The translations under genes were made by a program, and so were the position numbers. The notes beneath the pieces were generated by a model. It saw nothing but the letters and a program-made list of their open reading frames with translations. It had not been told where the DNA came from and did not search any database. From NCBI GenBank assembly GCA_902495525.1, contig CABUXL010000007.1, forward strand, positions 3,360 through 67,359: a stretch of DNA of 64,000 bases. Direction: 5' to 3'. Below, piece by piece: positions 1-9,852 of the stretch. This stretch comes from an uncultured Collinsella sp. (GTDB taxonomy: Bacteria > Actinomycetota > Coriobacteriia > Coriobacteriales > Coriobacteriaceae). Position 1 is the stretch's first letter. Every line of letters starts with the position of its first letter.

Positions 1-1
1 C

Positions 2-271
2 ATTCACGTCAACACGCCGTACTTTACCCAGATTGATCTGCGCGTGAACGACTCCACCATCGATCAGCGCGGTTCCATCGAATACCGCGAGGCCAAGCGC
101 CAGGCAACCGAGGTCCGCGACGCGCTGGTGCAGCTGCGCCAGGAGACGCGCGACAGCGTCGTGGCCGCCAAGGCCCCCAAGACCGCGGTCACCTGCCCCT
201 TCTGCGGTGCAACCACCATTCCCGATGCCAGTGGGCGCTGCGAATACTGCGGCGGCGCCATCGGCGCATAG
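2..271 (+). CDS. C-terminal part of a zinc-ribbon protein (gene enters from the left edge)
   Basis: An open frame runs from the first bases of the window to a stop at 269-271, so the real start lies upstream. The GTG at 44 is internal, because the frame is open before it. The visible 89 residues contain a charged helical segment followed by a four-cysteine zinc ribbon (CPFC, then CEYC about 16 residues later) just before the end. Only 24 bp separate it from the next gene, which also carries zinc ribbons and has the same orientation, so they are probably co-transcribed. The N-terminal domain that would define its role is not visible. A membrane or Tim44-like protein with a C-terminal ribbon is possible, but this is inference. 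Confidence 0.7.
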   Translation: MHVNTPYFTQIDLRVNDSTIDQRGSIEYREAKRQATEVRDALVQLRQETRDSVVAAKAPKTAVTCPFCGATTIPDASGRCEYCGGAIGA

Positions 272-295
272 CCTCCGGCAGCGAAAGGACCGATC

Positions 296-1618
296 ATGGC
301 CTTCGAGAGCGTCAACTATCAGTGCCCCGCGTGTGGCGGCCCCCTTCACTTTGCCAGTGCCGAGCAAAAGCTCGTCTGCGACTACTGCGATTCGCGTTTT
401 GAAGTCGAAGAAATCGAGGCCCTCTATCGCGAGCGCCAGGACAAGGCAGATGCCAAAGCTGATGCCGCAGCCGCGGTTCCCAAACCTGCTGCCGACGATG
501 CCGTGCAGGAGCTGGCTCAAAACGCCGGCTACATCTGCTCGTCGTGCGGTGCCGAGCTGGTCTCGGACGGCACCGTCGCCGTTACCACCTGCCCATACTG
601 CGGCAACTCCGCCGTGGCACCCGGCCAGCTCTCGGGCGACTTCTCACCCGACCTGGTGATCCCGTTTAAGCTCGGGCGCGACGATGTCATGGCCGCGCTC
701 AAAGACCACTACAAGGGCAAAATCCTGCTGCCCAAGAGCTTTGTCACCGGCAACCATATCGACGAGGTCCAAGGCGTTTACGTGCCGTTTTGGCTCTACG
801 GTGCCCGCGTGGACGGCGAAGTGTACTTTGATGCGACCAACGAGACCGTGACCGAGGAATCCGACCGCACCGTCACGACCACCGACCACTACGATGCCTA
901 CCGCAAGGGAAATATCTCGTTTGAGCGCGTGCCCGTCGACGGATCATCCAAGATGCCCGACGGCCACATGGATGCCATCGAGCCGTTTGACTACGAAGCG
1001 CTGCGCCCGTTTTCGGTCGCCTATATGCCCGGCTACATCGCCAACCGCTACGACGAGGATTGCGAGACCTGCAAGGCGCGTGCCGAGCGCCGCATGGAGG
1101 AGAGCACGATCTCGGCCCTGCGCGAGACTGTCGTCGACGAGTACGACGACGCCACGGTCGAAAGCAAGCAGCTCGACTACACCTGGAAGGACAGCAACTA
1201 CGCCCTGTTCCCCGTCTGGATGCTTTCCACCTCGTGGAACGGCAAGAGCTACCTGTTTGCCATGAACGGCCAAACCGGCCGCATGGTCGGCGAGCTCCCC
1301 TGTTCCAAGCCCAAGCTCGCCATCGCCTCGGTGCTGTTCTTTGTGATCGGGTTTGTCCTCTCCCAGATCCTCTTCATGGGTGAGAATGCCTTCAATCCGG
1401 ACTACCTCACCTTCGATGTCGAGGGCATCCTCATCAACATCGTCGCACCGCTGATCATCGTAATCATCGCGGACGTGCTGCTGGTAGGCCAGCTCAAGAC
1501 AGCCAACGAGGCCACCCACGCCGATTACTACTGCGGAGACCTCGACCTGACCGAGAAGCACGACACCTTCAGCCACACCGAGACCACCGTTGTCATGAAG
1601 GACAACAAGGACGATTAA
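296..1618 (+). CDS. Zinc-ribbon membrane protein (TFIIB-type ribbon family)
   Basis: This 440-residue protein begins with a zinc ribbon (CPAC at about 10-13, CDYC at about 28-31). A second ribbon follows near residues 80-102 (CSSC, CPYC), after an Ala/Asp-rich linker. The middle is a mixed alpha/beta domain with a CETC pair. The C-terminal third holds two hydrophobic segments (about 340-360 and 380-400), so it probably sits in the membrane with its ribbons in the cytoplasm. The start is ATG with an AAAGGA ribosome site 6 nt upstream. It lies between two other zinc-ribbon genes on the same strand. Proteins of this type are annotated only by the ribbon; a helper role for the SPFH protein next door is inference from the neighbourhood. 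Confidence 0.75.
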   Translation: MAFESVNYQCPACGGPLHFASAEQKLVCDYCDSRFEVEEIEALYRERQDKADAKADAAAAVPKPAADDAVQELAQNAGYICSSCGAELVSDGTVAVTTCPYCGNSAVAPGQLSGDFSPDLVIPFKLGRDDVMAALKDHYKGKILLPKSFVTGNHIDEVQGVYVPFWLYGARVDGEVYFDATNETVTEESDRTVTTTDHYDAYRKGNISFERVPVDGSSKMPDGHMDAIEPFDYEALRPFSVAYMPGYIANRYDEDCETCKARAERRMEESTISALRETVVDEYDDATVESKQLDYTWKDSNYALFPVWMLSTSWNGKSYLFAMNGQTGRMVGELPCSKPKLAIASVLFFVIGFVLSQILFMGENAFNPDYLTFDVEGILINIVAPLIIVIIADVLLVGQLKTANEATHADYYCGDLDLTEKHDTFSHTETTVVMKDNKDD

Positions 1619-1666
1619 CCATTCTGACCAATACCACCCGGCCTTTGACGAGAAAGGAAGATCACC

Positions 1667-2908
1667 ATGGGACTCTTGAAAGCTGGATTGGGTGCTGCCG
1701 GCGGCGTCATGGCCGACCAGTGGAAGGAATTTATCTATTGCGAATCGATGCCCGCTGACGTCTTGGCCTGCAAGGGCAGCAAGCGCACCGGCGGCCGCAG
1801 CTCCAACACGCGCGGCGAGGACAACGTCATCTCCAACGGCTCCGTCATCGCCGTCAACGACGGCCAGGGCATGCTCGTGGTGCAAAACGGCAAGATCATC
1901 GAGGTCGCACTGGAGCCTGGCGAGTTCGTCTTCGACACCGGCAGCGAGCCGAGCGTCTTCAGCGGCAACCTGGGCGACTCCATCAAGGAGACGTTCGCCA
2001 ATATCGGCAGCCGCTTTACCTTTGGCGGCGACGCGGGCAAGGACCAGCGCGTCTACTTCATCAACACCAAGGAGATCATCGGCAACAAGTACGGCACCGC
2101 CTCGCCCGTGCCCTTCCGCGTGGTCGATAACAACATTGGCCTGGACGTCGACATCTCCGTGCGCTGCAACGGCGAGTATTCGTACCGCATCACCAACCCG
2201 CTGCTGTTCTACACCAATGTGTGCGGCAACGTGACCGACAGCTATACGCGCGACAAGATCGACAGCCAGCTTAAGTCCGAGCTGCTCACCGCCCTGCAGC
2301 CCGCCTTTGCCAAGATCTCGGAGATGGGCATCCGCTACAGCGCCATCCCCGGCCACACCACCGAGCTCGCCCGCGCGCTCAACGAGGTCCTCTCTGCCGA
2401 CTGGCGTGACCTACGCGGCGTCGAGATCGTGAGCTTTGGCGTCAACTCCATCGCCGCCTCGCAAGAGGACGAGCAGATGATCAAGGACCTGCAGAAAGCC
2501 GCGGTCATGCGCGATCCCACCATGGCGGCAGCCAACATTGCCAGCGCCCAGAGCGACGCAATGCGCGCGGCAGCCGCCAACCCCAACGGCGCGATGGCCG
2601 GCTTTATGGGCATGGGCATGGCAGGCGGCATGGGCGGCATGAACGCCAGCCAGCTGTTCGCCGCCGGCCAGGCACAGCAGCAGGCCGCCCCGCAGCCGGC
2701 TCCGGCACCCGCCCCCGCACCGGCTCCTGCCGCTGCCCCCGCGGCCGGCACGTGGACCTGCAGCTGCGGCGCCACCAACACCGGCAAGTTCTGCTCGGAA
2801 TGCGGCAGCCCCGCACCCGCCCCGGCACCGGCCAAGTGGTTCTGCCCCAACTGCGGTAGCGAAAACGGCGGCAAGTTCTGCAGCAACTGCGGAACACCCA
2901 GGCCTTAG
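1667..2908 (+). CDS. SPFH domain protein with C-terminal zinc ribbons (YdjI / virion-core-like)
   Basis: The protein has 413 residues. The N-terminal 290 or so match the SPFH/band-7-like family typified by Bacillus YdjI: an early WKEFIYCESMPADVL stretch, a beta-rich core and a helical tail. An Ala/Met/Gly-rich segment and an Ala-Pro linker follow, and the protein ends in two zinc ribbons (CSCG..CSECG and CPNCG..CSNCG). SPFH proteins oligomerise on membranes and organise patches of lipid or envelope-stress complexes. There is no signal peptide or transmembrane segment, so this is a peripheral cytoplasmic protein. A good AAAGGA site precedes the ATG. It follows the zinc-ribbon membrane protein after 48 bp, and the two probably form one unit. 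Confidence 0.8.
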   Translation: MGLLKAGLGAAGGVMADQWKEFIYCESMPADVLACKGSKRTGGRSSNTRGEDNVISNGSVIAVNDGQGMLVVQNGKIIEVALEPGEFVFDTGSEPSVFSGNLGDSIKETFANIGSRFTFGGDAGKDQRVYFINTKEIIGNKYGTASPVPFRVVDNNIGLDVDISVRCNGEYSYRITNPLLFYTNVCGNVTDSYTRDKIDSQLKSELLTALQPAFAKISEMGIRYSAIPGHTTELARALNEVLSADWRDLRGVEIVSFGVNSIAASQEDEQMIKDLQKAAVMRDPTMAAANIASAQSDAMRAAAANPNGAMAGFMGMGMAGGMGGMNASQLFAAGQAQQQAAPQPAPAPAPAPAPAAAPAAGTWTCSCGATNTGKFCSECGSPAPAPAPAKWFCPNCGSENGGKFCSNCGTPRP

Positions 2909-2988
2909 CCCCTCTATCTGGTAATTGACGGGGGGTCCGCCACCCTCGCATTTGCCTCTATGGGTTTCGTTCGATAAAGGAGGACACC

Positions 2989-3831
2989 ATGAAGACAACG
3001 TTCAAAAAGTCCGTACTCGCATTTCTGACATGCGTCCTGGCGCTCGCCTTTGCCCTGACGGGCTGCAGCGGCGGCGGCAAAGACCCCAAGGCCAACTTCG
3101 TCGGCAGCTGGCAGTACTCGGGTGGAACCTTCGATGGCGAAGAGCTCACCGATGAGTACATGGACATGCTCAAGGAGTGGGGCGTCAACTGCATCCTGAT
3201 CCTCGATGAGGACGGCACGGGCACCCTTGACTTGTTCCTTGAGGTCGACGACCTGAAATGGGAGGCCAAGGACGCCACCACCGTAACGATCACCGCCGAA
3301 GACGAGTCATACGACCTGAAGCTCAAGGACGACAAGCTCGTCCTGGAGGTGGAAGGCGACAAGCTCATCTTCACCAAGTCCGACAAGGATCTGTCCGGTA
3401 CGGTGAAGAAGGATCGCGAGAACGTCGAGAAGGAAGAGGAGATCGATGAGGCCGTCGAAGACGACGATGTCCAGAGCGTCGAAATCTCCCCCGCCGTCAC
3501 CGTCGCCGATGACGATCTGTGCACCATCACCATCACCGAGAAGTTCAAGGACGACTGGGGCGACATCGGCTTTGTCGTCAACATCACCAACAAGAGCGAC
3601 AAGGACCTGACCTTCTACGCTCCTTCCGGCAAGACCAACGTCAACGGCACCATGAAGGAACCCTGGTTCTCGGCTCACCTGATGCCCGGCACCAACGCCA
3701 CCGAGGAATTCACGTTCTCGAACGGCGAGCTTGACAGCCTTGACGACCTGGTCAACACGACCATCGGCATCGACGCCTATCTGACCGATTCCTACGAGGA
3801 CGTCGCCTCTTACACCGCAACCATCGCGTAA
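2989..3831 (+). CDS. Secreted lipoprotein, function unknown
   Basis: The 280-residue product has a classic lipoprotein signal: a basic N-terminus, a hydrophobic core and an LTGC lipobox, with Cys-26 as the expected lipidated residue. The mature part is very acidic. Its first half resembles a lipocalin-like beta sheet, as in many small Actinobacteria and Firmicutes lipoproteins (FVGSWQYSGG near 40, then alternating strands). A Glu/Asp-rich linker leads to a second beta-rich domain (about 165-280) that looks like DUF4352- or DUF5067-type immunoglobulin-like folds. The ribosome site AAAGGAGG lies just upstream of the ATG. It follows the SPFH gene by 80 bp and ends before a strong terminator. The role is unknown. 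Confidence 0.75.
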   Translation: MKTTFKKSVLAFLTCVLALAFALTGCSGGGKDPKANFVGSWQYSGGTFDGEELTDEYMDMLKEWGVNCILILDEDGTGTLDLFLEVDDLKWEAKDATTVTITAEDESYDLKLKDDKLVLEVEGDKLIFTKSDKDLSGTVKKDRENVEKEEEIDEAVEDDDVQSVEISPAVTVADDDLCTITITEKFKDDWGDIGFVVNITNKSDKDLTFYAPSGKTNVNGTMKEPWFSAHLMPGTNATEEFTFSNGELDSLDDLVNTTIGIDAYLTDSYEDVASYTATIA

Positions 3832-3882
3832 CGGCACGTAACATCAGCCGCGGATTGGCGGACACATCCGCGCACATGTCAA

Positions 3883-3915
3883 GCGGGGCCGCAGGAGATA
3901 ATCCTGCGGCCCCGC
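3883..3915 (+). terminator. Rho-independent terminator after the lipoprotein gene
   Basis: A perfect 14-bp inverted repeat (GCGGGGCCGCAGGA and its complement) with a 5-nt loop lies 51 bp past the lipoprotein stop. It is followed by CGCTTTAT. Confidence 0.75.
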
Positions 3916-3947
3916 CGCTTTATGCCGACAGCACTGCCCATACAAGC

Positions 3948-3988
3948 AGGCCGCCCGTCGTTTTTAGATGCGAAACGGCGGGCGGCCT
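3948..3988 (-). terminator. Hairpin terminator for the convergent regulator gene
   Basis: A stem of about 16 bp with one wobble pair (arms 3948-3963 and 3973-3988, 9-nt loop) lies downstream of the minus-strand response regulator. It has no clear U-run, so it may act in both directions together with the neighbouring hairpin at 3883. Confidence 0.55.
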
Positions 3989-4024
3989 ATCTTTACGGCG
4001 CCGGAACACGGGTGAGCGCACCGA

Positions 4025-4648
4025 CTACGGGCGCTCCATGTTGGGAACGATACTGCCCTCCGTTACTGCACGCACGGCCAGGCGCATGATGTTGTCGTAG
4101 CCGGTCTTATTGAGAATCTCCGAGATACGGCGTTTGATGGTGCCCTCACTCATAAACAGCTCGGCCGCAATCTCGCGGCGGCTTTTACCCTCGCAGGCAA
4201 GGCGCAAGATCGACAGCTCGACATCGTCGAGGGCCGCCGTGCCCGAAAAGATGCTCTCGGGCGGCTTGGGAAACGTGCAATAGCCCGCCAGCGTGGAGCG
4301 CATCACGGCGAACAGCTCGTCGATACCGACGTTCTTGTACACAAAGCTGTCGACGCCCGCCTCGCGGGCCTGGTCCACAAAGGTGATCTCGGGCATACCC
4401 GTCATGATAATGACGCGGCACTCGGGCAGTTGTTCTTTAATGCGCGCCGCCGCCACGATGCCGTTGGAATCATGCTCGGTGCATACGTCCATCAGTATCA
4501 TGTCCGGGCGCTCCTTGAGCACAACGTCCAAGGCATCCGAGGCGTCGGCAATCGCGGCGACAACGGTCATGTCGGGCTGGTCGCCCACGGAACGCGCCAG
4601 GCTCTCGCGCAGGATGGCCTGGTCTTCGACTATAAGGACGCGGATCAT
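4025..4648 (-). CDS. NarL/LuxR-type response regulator
   Basis: This 207-residue two-component regulator has a receiver domain at about 1-120, with the acidic pocket VEDQ near residue 9, phospho-acceptor Asp-54 (ILMDV) and a conserved Lys near 105. A LuxR-type helix-turn-helix occupies about 140-195 (motif GKSRREIAAELFMSEGTIKR). The gene overlaps the sensor kinase by four bases (ATGA), so the two are translated together. The ribosome site is AAAGGAG. It is the last gene of a three-gene minus-strand unit and probably receives phosphate from the kinase encoded just upstream. Its target genes cannot be read from the sequence. Confidence 0.9.
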   Translation of the reverse strand: MIRVLIVEDQAILRESLARSVGDQPDMTVVAAIADASDALDVVLKERPDMILMDVCTEHDSNGIVAAARIKEQLPECRVIIMTGMPEITFVDQAREAGVDSFVYKNVGIDELFAVMRSTLAGYCTFPKPPESIFSGTAALDDVELSILRLACEGKSRREIAAELFMSEGTIKRRISEILNKTGYDNIMRLAVRAVTEGSIVPNMERP

Positions 4649-6144
4649 GAGCTTCTCCTTTGGACCGTAGCGTTGGAGGCGAGCGGGATGGACACCGTAA
4701 GCGTGAAGGGCGGGGCGGTGCGGACTTCCAGGCTGCCGCCCAGATTCTGTGCGACATGCCTCATACCTGGGATACCCGTTCCCTCGCGATACGATACGGG
4801 TGCAGGCGCGCCGTCGTTAGAAACGGCCATCCGCGCAACAGCGCCGTCTTCCGACGTCTCCTGCCGCAGGCGCACATGGACCTGATGGGCCTGTGCATGC
4901 TTGGTGGCATTGGTCGAGGCTTCGCGGATAATCTGCAGAAAGGCTGCGGCGACACGCGCGTCGCTTGGCAGCTCGCCCTCCACATCGATCTGCACGCTCA
5001 CCAGGCCAAAGGCATGGACGATATCGCCCAGTTGTTCTGCCGGTTCGGCGTCGCCCCCGCTGCGCAGATCGGCAGCGATTGAGCGCAGCAGCGGGTCAAT
5101 CTGCTCGAGCGACTCGTCGTCCAGGCGCCCCTCCTCCAGATAACGATGGAGGATGGACAGGCGCTGCCCGATCACGTCGTGCACGCGAGCGCGCATACGC
5201 AGATAGGCCGCATTGTCAGCAACTTTTTTGACTTCTTCGATCTGGGCTTGGAGCTCTTGGCCCGCAAGCTCAAGCAGGTGGTTGGCTTGCGCCAGGCGAT
5301 CATGAGCATGCGCATACTCTGTTACATCCAGGCCGATAATGCGCTCAAAGAGGCGGCCCGAAACCATAACGTCATCGTGCACAAACAAGCGAATCTCGGC
5401 GGGAGAAACCTCGACCACCGCCCGCGCCTCACCAAAGCGGTCCAGATTAATCCGCACACGGTTCTGGCTGCTTTCGGGCATTTGCATGCTGAGTTTGCGC
5501 AGGTCGTTCCATGTGCCGCTCATATCGCCTAGGTCGGTGGGCATATGAAGCTCCACCAGGTTTTTGCGCATGCAGCGGTTCATGAGCAGCGGACGGCCCC
5601 TCGGGTCTAGATACAGGATGCCCACGGGAATCACGTTGATGGTCTCGATCGTCGAGAACATGGTGATATCCTCCTGGCGGTTACGGACGTCCATCAAGAG
5701 CGCCGCGATGGAACGGAACAGGAAGAACGCTCCCTCTGCGATAAGGACAACGGTCCACGCCGAGCCCATGGCAAAAACCACCGGTGGTGTAACGGCGACA
5801 ACAAGCGACAGCTCGGCCAGCATGACGGGGCGACGATAGCGCACCATAAGCACCACGCCGTAGGCAAAGATCACGGCATTGAGCCACAGCGCTCCGCCCA
5901 TTGCCCTGGCGCAAACGTCAAGCGGCGCCACCAGATATGAGCCAGACGACGCGAACAAGATGAGCGCCGAAATAACTAGGTGAAGCACAAGGCTCGCCTC
6001 GTAGGCACAAATCACTTTACGGTTATAGGACGAGCGGCGCGATGCGATGAGCGGGACGTGGATCGTCTGCAGACACGCAGCCAGGGCAAAGACAACATCG
6101 AGCGCAACGATTTGGGGAAGAATGAGCGAAATCTGCATCGTCAC
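4645..6144 (-). CDS. Membrane sensor histidine kinase (HisKA_3 / HPK7-like)
   Basis: The protein has about 499 residues. Roughly the first 155 form five or six membrane helices. A PAS-like segment follows (about 160-275), then a coiled stretch. The dimerisation domain carries the phospho-accepting His-322 in VHDVIGQRLS. The ATP-binding domain has an N-box around Asn-412 (REASTNATKHA) and a G-box (GTGIPGMRH). This layout matches kinases paired with NarL regulators. The GTG start overlaps the stop of the upstream sensor-like gene (GTGA); an ATG two codons later is an equally possible start. It overlaps the regulator gene by 4 bp downstream. The signal sensed is unknown. Confidence 0.88.
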   Translation of the reverse strand: MTMQISLILPQIVALDVVFALAACLQTIHVPLIASRRSSYNRKVICAYEASLVLHLVISALILFASSGSYLVAPLDVCARAMGGALWLNAVIFAYGVVLMVRYRRPVMLAELSLVVAVTPPVVFAMGSAWTVVLIAEGAFFLFRSIAALLMDVRNRQEDITMFSTIETINVIPVGILYLDPRGRPLLMNRCMRKNLVELHMPTDLGDMSGTWNDLRKLSMQMPESSQNRVRINLDRFGEARAVVEVSPAEIRLFVHDDVMVSGRLFERIIGLDVTEYAHAHDRLAQANHLLELAGQELQAQIEEVKKVADNAAYLRMRARVHDVIGQRLSILHRYLEEGRLDDESLEQIDPLLRSIAADLRSGGDAEPAEQLGDIVHAFGLVSVQIDVEGELPSDARVAAAFLQIIREASTNATKHAQAHQVHVRLRQETSEDGAVARMAVSNDGAPAPVSYREGTGIPGMRHVAQNLGGSLEVRTAPPFTLTVSIPLASNATVQRRSS

Positions 6145-8024
6145 TCACCCGCCCTCGGCATCAAGACGATCATGCGCAGCTGGCCGGGCTCGCCCTCAAG
6201 GCGGTATGCCACGTTGCGCCCTTGCAGAGCGCTTTCGAGCTCTTGCGCAGCGGGCGTCTGCGAAAGATCTGCATCATCGTTGGAAAAAAGCGTGGCGCGC
6301 AGCTCGACACTGCATCGGTCATGGTCGCCCAAGTGATACATAAGCGCCGGATGGTCGGTGGTGTAGGCAAAAAACGCAAAGTCATACACGCAGTCGTACA
6401 GGGCGCTTACCGTACTGGCGTGCAACGGGAGCCGTATGGCGATAATCGAGGCGCAATCGATATCGATGGTGCGCAGGTCGCTTGCGAGCTCGTTGGCGAT
6501 GAGCTGAATGCGGTCGCGATCAAAACCGCTCTCCCCGTGCTGCGCCAACGTGAGCGATCCCTTGCGCTTGCAATAGGCGACAAGCATCTTGGCGCGCTGC
6601 AACATACGGTAACGCTCGTGTGAAGGCGTTTCGTCGGTCAACGGCGGCAGCGAGCTCAGCAGGTCGTACATCCCTTTGAGCGCGCGGGCAAGCGCCTGGT
6701 CCACGTCTTGGACCAGCAAGGTCTCGGCCTCTTGATCTGCCAGGTGCGTCTTAAGGTCGTAGTCGGCGGCGAGCAGCTCGTTTTGACGCTGCAGCTCCAT
6801 GCGACGATGTGCCAGTTCACGGTTAAGCTCGTTGAGCTCCGACACGTCTTGGGCAAGCAGGGCCGATCCGCCCAGCAGTGGAAAGGCACGGTACATCACA
6901 TCGGGATCGGACGCCACGGCAAAGGCATGGGCGCGGCCGTGCTCCTGGGTCCGCAACTCCTCGCGCACGCCTACCGGCGTTGGCTTTGACACCGGCGTGG
7001 CATAGACCTCCTGCAGGTCGCGCGTTAGAACTTTGAGGTCAAGCGGCAAGGTGTCGAAGATGCCGGCGATGTCGTGATACGACGGAACGACACCGCAATC
7101 GAGACAGATTTCCATCGCCACCACGCACAGGACGCAATAGACGAGCGAGAAGTTGAGCCTCCATGCCCAGGGCACGCGCAGAGCATATGAGATGGCAAAG
7201 AAAGCGCCGCCCAGCAGCACGAGCGCCGCCGTGCCCGAGAAACGTTGGATGCGAAAGGACGAGGACCGACCAACCAGGATAAAAAAGGCCACGAAGTCAA
7301 AGGCCGTCCACACTAAGACGGCGAAATAACCCCAGCCGTACGTGTAATCGTTGCTCCAGGTGTCGCTTGTACGGTCAAAGCGGAAGACCTGCTGGTGAAA
7401 ATCGTTGGTGAGCACAAATCCGATAAGCAGGATAGCCACAATCCACAGCGCAGCGCAGTAGCGGCGACCCAGGCGGTGTTGCTCCAGGCCCGCAAGGCGC
7501 AGACCACACAACTGGTAGAGCAGTGGAATGAGCGTCATGGGCACGTAGTACAGGTACCACAGCACGGTGGCATAGAACGGCGTGAACGACTTGTACTTGA
7601 GAATGACTTCGATCATCCACAGGGCGCAGATGGTGGCGATGGCAACAAGGCGGCGGCGCAACACATAGTCCAAACAGCGCAGATAGACCGATACGCCCCA
7701 AATTGAAAATACTATTGCGGCGACAAGCAGCGGGAGAGAGCTCGAATGGACGAGCGCATCCACGACCTCTTCGGACACCTCGCTATGGGCGGGCACGGCG
7801 TTGGAAAGTTTGGGGTCGAAGGCGAACAGCGACGGCAAGACCACCAAAAGCATGAGGAACAGCGCGGTGATGACACCGGCGATAGCAAAGACGCGGTGGC
7901 GGTACACCTGATGTGTTATGCCAACAAGGAATCGCGGCATGGCGAAGAGCCTGCCGCCCCTGGGATCCGCCACGGGAGCGGATCGGGCGGCCGCGTGGCC
8001 GATATGTCGCTCGCGGGTACCCAT
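6141..8024 (-). CDS. 7TM sensor with a degenerate histidine-kinase-like C-terminus
   Basis: About 627 residues from the ATG at 8024; an ATG at 7940 is an alternative start. After a short basic N-terminus there are about eight hydrophobic helices, one at the very N-terminus and seven in a row, like the 7TM part of LuxR-linked sensors. A soluble part follows with a PAS-like region and a coiled coil (ELNRELAHRRMELQRQNELL). The end aligns in layout with a kinase dimerisation and ATPase domain, but I see no phospho-accepting His motif, and the N-box position reads DCVYDFAFFAYTT, without the usual Glu..Asn..Asn. It is probably not an active kinase. The gene overlaps the true kinase downstream by 4 bp, so it may modulate it. 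Functional coupling is inferred from the overlap. Confidence 0.75.
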   Translation of the reverse strand: MGTRERHIGHAAARSAPVADPRGGRLFAMPRFLVGITHQVYRHRVFAIAGVITALFLMLLVVLPSLFAFDPKLSNAVPAHSEVSEEVVDALVHSSSLPLLVAAIVFSIWGVSVYLRCLDYVLRRRLVAIATICALWMIEVILKYKSFTPFYATVLWYLYYVPMTLIPLLYQLCGLRLAGLEQHRLGRRYCAALWIVAILLIGFVLTNDFHQQVFRFDRTSDTWSNDYTYGWGYFAVLVWTAFDFVAFFILVGRSSSFRIQRFSGTAALVLLGGAFFAISYALRVPWAWRLNFSLVYCVLCVVAMEICLDCGVVPSYHDIAGIFDTLPLDLKVLTRDLQEVYATPVSKPTPVGVREELRTQEHGRAHAFAVASDPDVMYRAFPLLGGSALLAQDVSELNELNRELAHRRMELQRQNELLAADYDLKTHLADQEAETLLVQDVDQALARALKGMYDLLSSLPPLTDETPSHERYRMLQRAKMLVAYCKRKGSLTLAQHGESGFDRDRIQLIANELASDLRTIDIDCASIIAIRLPLHASTVSALYDCVYDFAFFAYTTDHPALMYHLGDHDRCSVELRATLFSNDDADLSQTPAAQELESALQGRNVAYRLEGEPGQLRMIVLMPRAGE

Positions 8025-8091
8025 AGTGCTTTTAGTGTACCGACAGATGGGTCGAAAAAGCGGGCCGCATGTCCCAAAATTCGCAGACGGC

Positions 8092-8127
8092 AAGGCGCCC
8101 GGCGAGCACATACTCGCCGGGCGCCTT
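8092..8127 (-). terminator. Hairpin terminator after the 6-phospho-beta-glucosidase gene
   Basis: A perfect 15-bp inverted repeat (8092-8106 with 8113-8127) with a 6-nt loop lies 30 bp past the minus-strand gene's stop. It separates this gene from the sensor gene downstream. No U-run is present. Confidence 0.65.
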
Positions 8128-8156
8128 GGTTAGGAGGCTACGGTTATCGGGAAAGC

Positions 8157-9599
<1,443 letters not shown>

Positions 9600-9623
9600 T
9601 CATACGCTGCTTGTCGTGGTTTC

Positions 9624-9652
9624 AGTATCCCCGCAAATAGGGCCTCGCCCAA
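9624..9652 (-). promoter_or_regulatory. Candidate sigma-70 promoter for the GH1 gene
   Basis: On the minus strand a TTGGGC box (9652-9647) and a GATACT box (9629-9624) are separated by exactly 17 bp, 37 bp before the GH1 start codon. Confidence 0.4.
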
Positions 9653-9740
9653 CGACAGCGACGCAGGCCGACACTTCTTTTCGCACACGGCGGCCCGGCA
9701 GCCGCCCCCGTCTGACACTTTCTGATACCGCCGCCCCAAA

Positions 9741-9773
9741 CCGCCACAAAGGGGACAGGCACCTTTGTGGCGG
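9741..9773. repeat. 33-bp hairpin repeat with a GGGGAC loop (REP-like)
   Basis: A perfect 12-bp stem (CCGCCACAAAGG and complement) encloses a 9-base loop, giving GGGGACAGGCACC across the loop. The flanks extend the pairing imperfectly. It has the same length and nearly the same stem as the hairpin at 36991-37023 and shares the GGGGAC core with the elements at 19101 and 27530. The form resembles REP sequences mobilised by RAYT transposases; that link is inference, as no such transposase is in the window. Confidence 0.7.
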
Positions 9774-9788
9774 CTTGGGCCCGGTTTG

Positions 9789-9843
9789 TCTCGATCTGTA
9801 ACAGGTAGAGACGATTTAGCCCGCTAGATGTTACAGATCGAGA
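9789..9843. repeat. 55-bp palindromic repeat, solitary copy
   Basis: Inverted arms TCTCGATCTGTAACA (9789-9803) and its exact complement (9829-9843) enclose 25 bases. The same element occurs three times at 53850-54066 with the same length. It lies just past the stop of the DUF4867-like gene (which ends at 9853 on the minus strand). Confidence 0.85.
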
Positions 9844-9852
9844 TGGAAGATT

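Noticed and set aside
944..2356. Minus-strand open frame of 470 codons
   Set aside because: It is antisense to the zinc-ribbon and SPFH genes and crosses their real boundaries; composition is that of a reverse shadow.
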